Source: Oasisia sp. SBJ-2009 (lineage: Eukaryota; Annelida; Polychaeta; Sabellida; Siboglinidae). From it: 64,000 bases of DNA. The notes beneath the pieces were generated by a model. The model was not told where the DNA came from. It searched no databases and worked only from the letters and a program-made list of their open reading frames with translations. This document shows, one piece after another, positions 16,701-25,700 of the stretch. Positions within the stretch are counted from its first letter, which is position 1. Each line of letters begins with the position of its first letter. The stretch covers positions 44,934,962 to 44,998,961 of the forward strand of contig OZ024862.1 in the NCBI GenBank assembly GCA_964017155.1, given 5' to 3'. A program made the translations under genes and the position numbers.

Positions 16701-19700
16701 GTTACAGATAAAGTCATACCTATATCCGTGAGCTGAGAGTGACAATAAAACTTGTCATAATGGGTCATTCCGTGTGAACACAACCAATGAGGTTGCTGTC
16801 ATCTCTTAGATTTTTGAATAGATCAGCATGGTGAGAGCATTTGATAAGATTAGTAAGAATCCAAAATTTGAGCGTTCTAGCTTAACTAGTTTTCAAGTTA
16901 CGGCAGGTTGAAATTTGGGACTTTCAACAGCTTGTTAAAAATAAATAATTTTATTCACATTTCACTAGTCAATATCTTCTAAACTCTATAGCCTGTGTCA
17001 GTGAAATTGTGTGGAGTTGTTTTCTATAATATAAAGATTACATAACTACAATTAGAACATAAATACAATGTATGGTTAATGTGCAGCAAGTTGATAAACA
17101 TCATGATTTATTCAAAATATCACATGCGGGAGGGTTTTCAAACCCTGATTGTGAGCAAAATACACACACCTTAGATCCAAATTGTACATATTTGGTACTA
17201 AAACACAAATATGTGCAAATCTGAGAAATATGGCAGGTTTAGCTGCCTTATTTATGAATCTATGCATGTGCAAAGATGGTACGTTATTATATTTCTTTTA
17301 AAATGACCAACTTCCGACCCCAAAACATTGATGAGGCGTAGCTTGTATTATCACAAAACTTTTTCTAGTGAAATGTGAATAAAATTATTTATTTTTAACA
17401 AGCTGTTGAAAAACGTCTAAGTCCCAAATGTCAACCTGCCGTAACTTGACAACTAGTTAAGCTAGAACGCTCAAATTTTGGATTCTTACTAATCTTACCA
17501 AAGGCTCTCACCATACTGATCTATTCGAAAATCTAAGAGATGACAGCAACCAATTTCTGGAATTTTGTTTGCGTTCACTCGGAATGACCCTAATACTAAA
17601 TATTAACTAACACTAGTTGTGAGAATGTTGACACTATCCAGTGATACCCAATTCCTTTGTACGACATATCATAGTACGATGATAGCAAGAACACAATTTT
17701 GGGGTAATAATTTGTGACACTCACCAGTATAAGCCTTAAGGTGTCTTGCTCAAGTCGCATCAAACTTTCAAAGCAACAGAGACATATATAACAGCATCTC
17801 ACATAACCACTGTGTACTGCAACCTTGTGATGAACAAAATGTAATAGTCCCTGTTAGCTGTCACATTCATTCACTAACGTTATGAGTATGACTAAGTTAT
17901 GCAAATAAGTGTAAAGTGGTAAACTGGAAAGTATATGTTTCGACAATAAAACTGTCACCAAGGTTGGTATATAAATACATTACATTTTTCCTGGTCACAC
18001 AGTGTAGACAAGCTACACGATTTTAGAGAGCAAGCATATTTTGCAACATCTGCATTTATACTGGTTTATATTACGGTAAATACATCACTGCAACGATTTC
18101 TTTAACAACAATCATGGAATTTAAGATTTAGCACACTGATACACTGTGAAAGATGGTTCTGTTTTTTTTTTTGTAGTAACAATAAAGTGGTTTAGCCAAG
18201 GTATAGCGAATATTAGTTCTACCAGTATGTGCTCAGCATCTGTGTAAATAGCCTCTGCCCTTCGCCGCTTGGAAGTGTCATTGCACCGGATATTATCTGA
18301 CTGATGAAGACGACATAAAAGACTGAATATTGATGAACGAATGCGTTCATTGAAGGATTTAATATAGTTGGTGGCAAACATAAAACTTGCACTACATCTT
18401 GACGGTAAGTTTAGTAAAATTCTGAGGCTATTATTGTATGCGACAGTAATGCTTTTGAGGCTATATTTTTTTAATTTGCACCAAAGACTAGAAGTATACA
18501 TAGGAGCACAGTCTGGCCCCACAGTATGCTTGAAATAAAATAATTTTGGTAGAAATATTACAAAGACAACATTTTCGAGCTAATACATTGGCTTGGGCAT
18601 AAAGGCATCTTTTTTGTCTGGCTATGTCGTCATCATCAGTCAGGTTATTGTTGATTATATGACCAAGATATTTACATTTTGTAGTATAAGGTAATGGATG
18701 GTTATCGAGATGGATACAATGAAAATGTTTTCTTGTGTGTTGGGGTTTGTTGTCAATAACCATACAAAAGGACTTCTTGGCATTATAAGTAATATTGAAC
18801 AATTCGCCATACTTGGCACAACAATCAGTAAGTTTTCTCAAACCAGCAACACTGGGAGAAAAAATACAGAGGTCATCAGCATCACCATCTGATGGTAAAT
18901 TGTTGGGTACCGTACCAGTGGTATAGAATGCGTACAATAAAAGCTGGACAGCCACGATCAATTAATTTACCAAATAGCTTGCTGTGGTTAACTTTGTCGA
19001 AGGCTTTGGAGGCATCCAACATAGTAACATACATAGAAGACCCATTAGCAATATAGTTTCGAAAAAGTTCTTTTAACAGAAATATGAGCATCTCAGTAGA
19101 GTGATGCTTTTTAAATCCAAATTGATTGTCACATGTAATGAGAAATGGGATAGCCCTGGATAATATTAATGATTCAAATAGTTTGCTAGCTACTGTGGCA
19201 AGGGCAATGGGCCTATAGTTATTATTGTCTGACAAATCACCAGATTTATTTTTAATGATAGGAGCTATGATTGTTGTCATCATAGTATCAGGTAAAAAAC
19301 CATGTTTTAACAGACTGCTATACAACAAAGACATAAGAATATGTAGTTTTTCGTTAGCATACTTAAAATGTTCATTACTGATATGGTCATAGCCACAGGC
19401 TTTACCAACAGGCATAGCAATTATTAATTATTGTAGTTCTTTAACTTTAACAACCATATTGTCGCTAAGTTGAATATTGCTACAATACATGTCTATCTTA
19501 TGAATGTGAACAGTAGACTCGGGTACAGAGTTAAGCAGTGATTGGTAATGATGAAGCCACATATTTCTGACGTTTTCAGCACCACAGGCACCTCCAACAT
19601 TACTGTGGTTAGGTAACCTGGCATTGTTTGCTTGTTTGATGCCCTTCCAAAAGTTTTTAAAATCATGGCTACTCAGATTGGAAGCAAGTCGCTCGGCTTT

Positions 19701-22484
19701 AAGAGATTCAGCATTTTTTTCGCAATGTCTTTTGTTGCGTTTAAACTGGGCACGTTTAATTTTCATTAAGTCATACAAAGAACCATGTCTCGGACTCCCA
19801 GCAGACCGCCAGATGAGAAAAGTTTCTCTGGCAGCTTGATGAGAGTCCCTGAACAGGTCCAACCAGGAACATTGAATTTTCGGGATGTGTTATACGTTTT
19901 AGTAGGACTGACATCGGAAGCATCCGTAAGAGAATGTATGATATCATTATAACATTTGCACAAGAGCAGCTGATGGGCTACATCATGGCAGTTAGGATTG
20001 GTACAACTTAGAGCAGCATGTGGTACGTCAATGCCGGATAAAAGAGAACCAGAATTGTTGTAATAGTTGAGGTCATGGGAGGAAGCACAATCCCACATGG
20101 GACTGGGCTTACAAGTTTGTTACGTAGTGGATGATTCAGAAGTGGGTAGTAATTTGATAGAAATGGTAAAGGATAGAGGAACATTATCCGAAGAGACACA
20201 GTCATAATTAATTACCATATCAGAGACAGATGAGGGACTGGAGTGGGTGCAAAGCACATGATCCAGCCAGCTCCTAGAGCCACGGCCGTCACTAACATAT
20301 GTAAACGAATCGGGGGGAAGATACTTAATGTCACTTGGGATAAAGTGGCATTCACTAATAAAAGAATTTAGAAATGGTGAAAATAAGCTGGTCTTGATTA
20401 AATCAGCATTAAAGTCTCCAACAATAAAAATATTACTTGAATTAAATGAGTCAGTTATGGCTTGGATCTTGCCTAAAATAGCTTGATATTCATCAACATT
20501 ATCATCGCTCTGATATGGTAGATATACATTAAGAACAAGAATTGTGGCATTAAAAGTAGTGATTTTTAGACCAAGAAGTCTTTTCTCATCGTCATAAACC
20601 AAAATTTCGATGGATGGGTCAAGTGATCTTCGCCATAAAAAACAAAGACCACCACGAGGACGAACACTGAAGCCATCACCATAATCGATGGAGCTAATGC
20701 CCCTAGCACTGAAGTCAGAGTGCAAAGAATTAATATATGAAAGGCTCTGTTTGGGAAGCCAATGTTCTTGCACAGCAAGTATATCACATGCAGTTAAAAT
20801 CAAGTGAACTGTTCCGTATGCTTCTCGCATTAAAGGAAGCAATACGTATGTACGACAGTCTATAGGTGTGTCGAATTAGCTGTGTTGTGTTTCCTTGGAG
20901 GAAAGTATCGACCAATCTTAGTGCCAACTGGCCAAAGGTTGGCGTCATAGAGAGTGTTCGGTCTGCCAATGTCGACACACAGTTTGAAAGAGGCGTAGTA
21001 GTTGTGAGTTGATGGAATGCGTTCACAGGTGCACTTCATCTTCAAGTTAGAAGACACATACGTAGAGACGTTCACACATGATGTGTCGGTATGAAAACCG
21101 GTTAAAAGTAATCCGCCGATACAAGTCGAGCGGGAGCACATTTGAGTCCGCACTTGACGGACGATTTTCCAGTGGTCATTTGATGCGTTTTGTGTTGCTT
21201 AACACTAACAGATGACACATACGTTTTCGTTGATGTTGATGGCTTGCGTGGTTTCTTGGAGACAACGTCGGTCCACAGTGGTGAAGATGTGTTACCGGTA
21301 GGCGTAATAGATGTAGTGGTCTCGACTGACTGTTGTGGAGCAGGGGGCGAGCCCATCAGGGAAGTGATCGCTGATTCAATCGAGATTGACGCCGCAGATT
21401 GTTGAGGAGTGATTGGTGGAGATGTTGAGCTCTGGGATGATCTACAGCGTTCAGAGGAGATGGCGAGACGTGTAGGCACGAATTTGGCGGCTGTCGTTGT
21501 AGCAACATCAGCAGTAATGATCTGCGGCAGTGGCAGCAGGGATTTCGCAGTGGACACTCCTGAAGTAAGTGACGACACCAGAGTAGAGATCTGCGTCGAT
21601 AGTGTAGACACTGAGTTGGTTAGTAGCTGGAACGCGTCGTCAGTGACGTTCTGTTTGTTCTTGCACATAGTAATTTCACGGGATAAAGAGGAAACGTCCA
21701 CATGATTAAAGTCGATGTTTGGCAGCTTACCAAGATCACGGGCCACGAAGATTGGTATGTGTTTCGGGTCAATTTCGTCCAGAACTTTGGAGATGTCGTC
21801 GATGTTGTGTTTCGCTCTGTCTGAACCTTGACGTTTGATACGCCGGTTTTTTAAAGTAACGGAAATGTGCGAATGCAGAACGTCTTTGGCTTTATTGATG
21901 TCAGTGTCCGTAAAATTGTCAAGTACAATTCGGAGAAGTACAGAACGCGGCAAGATGTCCATTCTATTTATATAAAAACATAAGAGTTCGTTGATGACAA
22001 TGACGTTGTCGCCGGTAGCTGTCATGGGCGTGGCCATAGCGTCGGGCGATAATAGAGGTCAGCTGATTTTGGTTCAGGTTTTACGTTACATGCTCGATTC
22101 CGCTGTCGCTTTTGTTCATCGGCATTCGATAACGCTGGTCGACATCCTCAAGTGTTTGCCGACAGTCAAGAAAATCTGAGCATACTTTGTTTACTTTGCA
22201 AACAAATTGCGAGATTTATCACCCGTCGAGGGAGCGGCTAAACAACTTTGAAATCACGTGACGTGATATATCCATTATCTACTGAATTATTACTTAGGCT
22301 ATGCTGGCAAAATTAGGCTAATATGACTGAAACATGTATTTTACTTACCGTCTACCTCATAGTTTTGAGCCCTCGACGCCTTGCCGACCGCGTCTCTTAG
22401 ACGTCTGCCGATTCCACGGCGATGCGTTCCGTGAAGTAGAAATTCTTTTAAGCAAGTCATATACTCAGTATATTCGTCCTCCAT
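9874..22484 (-). CDS. Intron-split Ty3/gypsy- or Ginger-type integrase gene (GIN1/KRBA2-like)
   Basis: Eight exons on the minus strand join at GT/AG introns: 22349-22484, 13045-13241, 12470-12581, 11788-11926, 11339-11479, 10894-11065, 10444-10550, 9874-10049. The product is a DDE integrase, the enzyme that joins element DNA to target DNA. Exon 1 is the LLHGT-type N-terminal helix region, exons 2-3 the HHCC finger (H-x6-H, then CDTC), exons 3-6 the catalytic core with MDLIG, SDQGREF and NGLAER (DD35E intact, 35 residues between D and E), exon 8 the VGDLVLRKN...WTGPY C-terminal domain. Phases agree at every junction except one: exon 7 needs one extra base (about 10478-10486) to stay in frame. 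More 3' exons are expected beyond 9874 but I could not find them. A Ginger DNA transposon is the alternative to a domesticated host gene. Confidence 0.82.
10444..10550 (-). CDS. Integrase gene exon 7, apparent 1-nt frameshift
   Basis: Acceptor ACATAG|ATGG, donor GAGAAG|GTAGGT. The 5' half reads [15 protein letters not shown], then TEEEVDA in the frame set by exon 6. The 3' half reads [12 protein letters not shown] in the frame that continues into exon 8. The two frames differ by one base near 10478-10486. The exon is 107 nt where 108 would fit both sides. Confidence 0.72.
10894..11065 (-). CDS. Integrase gene exon 6
   Basis: Acceptor TTTTAG|GACC, donor ATGGAG|GTGATT. Encodes [12 protein letters not shown], then [16 protein letters not shown] and [14 protein letters not shown], the helix block that closes gypsy-type integrase cores. 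Confidence 0.88.
11339..11479 (-). CDS. Integrase gene exon 5 (second D and E)
   Basis: Acceptor TTTACAG|GTATGG, donor GAAAG|GTGCTA. Encodes [19 protein letters not shown], then [13 protein letters not shown]; the catalytic Asp and Glu are separated by exactly 35 residues. The 141-nt length keeps phase with both neighbours. Confidence 0.9.
11788..11926 (-). CDS. Integrase gene exon 4 (catalytic core)
   Basis: Acceptor TTTATAG|GT, donor CTACAG|GTATGA. Encodes [20 protein letters not shown], then [13 protein letters not shown]: the beta-strand block of an RNase H-fold integrase core. Confidence 0.88.
12470..12581 (-). CDS. Integrase gene exon 3 (CxxC and core start)
   Basis: Acceptor TTGATTCAG|AT, donor CTTATAG|GTACTG. 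Encodes [12 protein letters not shown] with the zinc-binding cysteines, a linker [12 protein letters not shown], and HMVGMDLIG with the first catalytic Asp region. Confidence 0.88.
13045..13241 (-). CDS. Integrase gene exon 2 (HHCC finger, first half)
   Basis: Acceptor TTTTTTAG|AT, donor GCATAC|GTAAGT. Encodes TGALVYKPP..., then [11 protein letters not shown] with the two zinc-ligand histidines six residues apart, and [13 protein letters not shown], the block that precedes the cysteine pair in gypsy integrases. Confidence 0.88.
13440..13760. repeat. AT-rich palindromic repeat in intron 1
   Basis: Blocks such as TATATATGTATATACATTTA recur in both orientations, around ATTGGTCC and its complement GGACCAAT, followed by a 54-bp (TA)n run (13688-13741). 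Confidence 0.7.
14120..14262. repeat. Reverse-orientation copy of the poly-G/C repeat
   Basis: Reverse complement matches 9291-9330 in order: GCATGGGCATTGATCGGTG, then a GTGACGTGTCCCCCC block. Dispersed repeat of unknown class. Confidence 0.55.
14541..15408. mobile_element. Foldback element 1 (GGGTCATTCC family)
   Basis: The left arm (about 14541-14899) and right arm (about 15066-15408) are reverse complements over some 340 bp with small differences; the spacer is about 165 bp. Ends read CATTCC... and ...GGAATGACC; the outermost left bases are lost. No transposase. Related by its ends to 16762-17590. Lies in intron 1 of the integrase gene. Confidence 0.85.
15478..15595. mobile_element. Small inverted-repeat element (MITE-like)
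   Basis: AAGGGTAAATGCAATGTTT at the left and its near complement AACATTAGTATTTACCCTT at the right enclose about 80 bp. This looks like a short non-autonomous element; no target duplication is resolved. Confidence 0.5.
15596..16757. other. Intron 1 stretch, no feature seen
   Basis: AT-rich intronic DNA between two foldback elements. Two segments around 16080 and 16160 are loosely alike (CAATAGCCTAGTTGATGTCTTT versus its neighbour), otherwise nothing recognisable. Confidence 0.4.
16762..17590. mobile_element. Foldback element 2 with TAAT target duplication
   Basis: Begins GGGTCATTCC and ends GGAATGACCC. The left arm (16762-16970) pairs with the right arm (17366-17590); the spacer is about 395 bp. 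TAAT flanks both ends (16758-16761 and 17591-17594). It shares termini with foldback element 1, so both were probably moved by the same transposase. Confidence 0.85.
18488..19415 (-). pseudogene. LINE reverse transcriptase with deletion in the palm
   Basis: 19415-18882 gives [45 protein letters not shown] and [13 protein letters not shown]. The next frame, from 18961, resumes at [11 protein letters not shown] and [13 protein letters not shown]. The block with the PQG-type motif and the strand leading into ADD is missing between them, so this copy cannot be active. Confidence 0.85.
20120..20875 (-). pseudogene. LINE APE-type endonuclease domain
   Basis: Motifs in order: [21 protein letters not shown] (catalytic Glu), [17 protein letters not shown] (Asp/Asn pair), and SWLDHVLC. 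The domain nicks target DNA. A frameshift separates the first motif (frame ending near 20784) from the rest, and the frame shifts again near 20100. Confidence 0.85.
21102..22037 (-). CDS. LINE ORF1 protein
   Basis: 311 residues, starting [11 protein letters not shown]. The N-terminal block [19 protein letters not shown], then [14 protein letters not shown] resembles the conserved N-terminal domain seen in ORF1 proteins of many invertebrate CR1/L2 elements; LINE ORF1 proteins bind element RNA. The second half is Ser/Thr-rich and low in complexity, with PPITPQQ-type stretches. This is the only intact frame of the element. Confidence 0.75.
   Translation of the reverse strand: MATPMTATGDNVIVINELLCFYINRMDILPRSVLLRIVLDNFTDTDINKAKDVLHSHISVTLKNRRIKRQGSDRAKHNIDDISKVLDEIDPKHIPIFVARDLGKLPNIDFNHVDVSSLSREITMCKNKQNVTDDAFQLLTNSVSTLSTQISTLVSSLTSGVSTAKSLLPLPQIITADVATTTAAKFVPTRLAISSERCRSSQSSTSPPITPQQSAASISIESAITSLMGSPPAPQQSVETTTSITPTGNTSSPLWTDVVSKKPRKPSTSTKTYVSSVSVKQHKTHQMTTGKSSVKCGLKCAPARLVSADYF
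22349..22484 (-). CDS. Integrase gene exon 1
   Basis: Starts at an ATG with purine at -3 and G at +4 (22482-22484); an in-frame upstream ATG at 22562 has a poorer context. It encodes about 45 residues beginning [20 protein letters not shown]. The donor reads GACG|GTAAGT. It ends after one base of a codon, which fits exon 2 exactly (GAT, Asp). The promoter-like region lies just upstream. Confidence 0.72.
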
Positions 22485-22589
22485 TGCTAAAGAAAATTTA
22501 CACACTTCTCGTGGAACAATTACAATATAGATATAATTAAACGGAGTGACTGCTGGCTGCATGGGTTGTCACCAACGCAAACTCGGATC

Positions 22590-23110
22590 ATGACGGGCTC
22601 TGACGTACATTGCGCATGCGCTATGTCCGTTTAGTCGAATCTCGGCCCGTTACACGGTTTTAGAGAGCAAGCATATATTGCAACATCTGCATGTTTACTG
22701 TTTTATATTCGTATCAGTACATCACTCCATAGAATGTTTTAAATATTTTTTATGAACAACAATCATGGAATTACAGATATAGCACACTGATATACTGTGA
22801 AAGATTGTTCTGTTTTATGTAGTATGCGCTGAGCATCTGTGGGAATAGCCTCTGCCCTTTGGGAAGGGTCGTTACAACAAGCTTGCGTCATAACGGGCTC
22901 TGACGTACATTGCGCATGCGCAATGTCCGTTTAGCCGAATATATGACGTACATTGCGCATGCGCAATGTCGTTTAGTCGAATATCGGCCCGGGCATGACG
23001 TATTCCGTTGCCACTACGTCACAGCGCATCAAAAACAGCTAAAAGCGGTCACTGCGCAAGCGCGCGCATGCGTGATATGCGTTTAGTCGAATCCTGGACT
23101 GGGTCGAAAC
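22590..23110. promoter_or_regulatory. GC-rich promoter with NRF1-like palindromes
   Basis: A CpG-rich island in otherwise AT-rich DNA, immediately upstream of integrase exon 1. TGCGCATGCGCA-type palindromes, matching the NRF1 consensus YGCGCAYGCGCR, occur at 22611-22622 (last base T), 22911-22922 and 22954-22965. Each lies in a repeated unit GACGTACAT...GTCCGTTTAGTCGAAT. NRF1-type sites usually mark TATA-less housekeeping promoters. Confidence 0.6.
22655..22875 (-). mobile_element. 5'-truncated LINE 3' end fragment
   Basis: TTTTAGAGAGCAAGCATAT, GCAACATCTGCAT and TAGCACACTGATA follow in the same order and orientation as at 18020-18150, at clear but imperfect identity. It interrupts two copies of the NRF1-containing promoter segment. 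Confidence 0.8.
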
Positions 23111-23330
23111 TGGGACAACCACAGCGGCCGCGCGTTCCTTCTTAACGTAGTGTCCACGTAGCCTCGGTTACCCAGTCTCCGTGAGGTGGCAGCACTTTTA
23201 AGCCCCTCAACTTCGCCTGGGATAAGAATGGGTCATACCAGAGAAGGGTCACTTCGGAAGTTCCATTTTGAATTTTGAGACAGTAGCGCCTCTAGCGGAC
23301 GAATGTGCCGTGTTAGCAGACTGCCAGACG
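23110..23330. repeat. Dispersed repeat carrying CTCF-like motifs
   Basis: Contains GCGGCCGCGCGTTCCTTCT (also at 41412-41430), CCGTGAGGTGGCAGCA at 23179-23194 and, on the other strand, CCGCTAGAGGCGCT at 23285-23298. The second word closely matches the known bilaterian CTCF core. Other family members are at 25380, 25565, 33268, 33494 and 43018. Confidence 0.55.
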
Positions 23331-23599
23331 AAACTGCAGTACAAATTATATGTTCAATTATTCATACGTTATTGAAATTGCACTTGAAGCACTTCATAAA
23401 CACTGAAGCATGTAAACTTGCATTAGTGCATGTAGCAACATTTTTCTCACTATCCAGACACTAGACCTATTAGTACATTTTGTTACATCATATTATAGCG
23501 TGTTATTTACTTGCTTGCGCACCTGTGGCTGACGTTGGCCGGTATCATGCACTCTCCCCAGCCCCCCATTTCCTATACCCACGTCAGCACTTGTTTTTT

Positions 23600-23652
23600 T
23601 TTTTTTTTTTGTTTGTTTGTTTTTAATGATAATATATATATATTAATATATA

Positions 23653-23695
<43 letters not shown>

Positions 23696-24608
23696 TATTA
23701 ATATATATCACATAATATGAAATATATTTGTATATAATAATTTTAAACTTATATATATATACATATTTATATAATATATTATACATAATACATGTGTGTA
23801 TATATAATGCATTTGTAAGAAATGTTGTTTATTTATGCAATATATTATATTATATATATATATAATTATATATATATATATAATATATTTACATATTTTA
23901 AATGGTAATGATAATTTACATATATATATAGATTATTAATATATATATTTAATATATATATATATATTATTTAATGTATGTGTATATAATAATTATATAC
24001 TTATTATGTATATATATATATATATACATAAATATATATAAGTTTATAATTTTTGTATACACATTTATATTACATAGTAAATAATATTAAATAATATTAA
24101 ATAATATATATATATATATATATAAATAAAAATTACATTATCATTATTATTTATAACATGTATATTATATACTAAATGATTAAATTATGTGTTTTATATA
24201 TTGCAAAAACACAATAATTATACACTTATATATATATATATATATTTATATATATAATTATATATGTAATATATTTATATATTTTAAATGATAATGATAA
24301 TTTACATATATATATATATATAGATTATTGATATATATTTAATATATTATATATATTATTTAATATATGTGTATATAATAATTATAATATATATTATGTA
24401 TATATTATATATATATAAATATATATAAGTTTATAATTATTGTATACACATATATATTACCTATTAAATAATATTAAATCATATATATATATATATATAA
24501 ATTACATTGTCATTATTATTTATAATATGTATATTATATATTAAAGGATTAAATTATATATATTGTATATTATATATATATATATTGCAAAAACACAATA
24601 ATTATATA

Positions 24609-24650
<42 letters not shown>

Positions 24651-24851
24651 TATATACAAGCATATATAAGTATATAGTTATTGTGTTTTTGCAATATATA
24701 AAATACATAATTTAATATATAATATTATACATTTCAAAAATAATAATTATAATATAATATATATATATGTATATATATATACATATATATATATAATTTA
24801 ATATTATTTAATATGTAATATTTATCAATGTTAATATACATGTATACATTA

Positions 24852-24884
<33 letters not shown>

Positions 24885-24886
24885 AT

Positions 24887-24945
<59 letters not shown>
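23600..24945. repeat. AT-rich palindromic block with internal duplication
   Basis: About 1.3 kb almost free of G and C. A unit of roughly 386 bp is tandemly duplicated (for example ATAATTTACATATATA near 23911 and 24298). A large palindrome is centred near 24635: TGCAAAAACACAATAATTAT pairs with its complement ending TATTGTGTTTTTGCA (about 24590 and 24690). The region could form cruciforms. Confidence 0.75.
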
Positions 24946-25189
24946 CTCTTATCTTCAACTTACTCGTTGCACCCGTAGGTCGCGCAAAATGAGCCGGCTG
25001 ATCGACTTTTCGATGTACTTGGCGGTGGTGTTGCCATTGTCTAATGTCAAGCAAATGAAGCGGCACATTCGTCCGCTTGGGACGCTGCGTTCCACGCGCT
25101 AAAATGGCGGCCCATTATAAATTGCGAAGTAACCCTTCTCTGTTAGATCTTCTCTGGTCATAAGTTTCTAACATCCGGGTAGCTTTACC

Positions 25190-25700
25190 CCAGATTTGGG
25201 TAGAGACGCTGATTGGCTCTCAGGCCAACTATAAAATAAAAATTCAAATAACGATATATAAGATAATAATATCATATGAAAGGTATTCAACATTGAACAC
25301 AATATTAACACAAAAGTAAATAAAAATTCAAATTTACAGTTGTTTATAAAATAAGAATTACGGCAGGATTAACCAGTATCCGTGAGGTGGCAGCATTGTC
25401 TAGCCCCACACGGATAGCATACAAATTAAATAAGGATACTTTTTTTTATCAAATAATGCTGTATTATAAAAACTATTCAGAATTAAACTTATATTAACAC
25501 AAAATAAATAGAAATACAAACTTGCAGTTGTTTATAAAAATATATATATATATTACGGCAGTGTCTGTGAGGTGGCATCATTGTATAGATCACGCGGATT
25601 CCAAACAAAAGCCGGCAAATGTGACCACACTGTCTTCTCGGCGTAGTTCCGCAGCAGACCGACAGTCGGTTAAGCGAGACTACGGTTACCCTTTTAAAGT
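25190..25700. repeat. Long dispersed repeat, copy 1
   Basis: Matches 33060-33615 nearly end to end: GGGTAGAGACGCTGATT, CAGGCCAACTATAAAATAA, CCGTGAGGTGGCAGCATTG (25380) and GTCTTCTCGGCGTAGTTCC. Contains two CTCF-like words. No coding frame; class unknown. Confidence 0.75.

Larger units (their letters stand above)
18000..22190 (-). mobile_element. Decayed LINE with ORF1, endonuclease and RT, in intron 1
   Basis: A nearly full-length minus-strand non-LTR element of the CR1/L2 group inserted in the 9.1-kb first intron of the integrase gene, same strand. Order on the minus strand: ORF1 (22037-21102), APE-type endonuclease (about 20870-20120), connector (20098-19428), RT (19415-18488) and C-terminal tail (18522-18121), then a 3' UTR to about 18010. 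Frames shift several times, and part of the RT palm is missing. The 3' end recurs as a fragment at 22655-22875. Confidence 0.88.
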
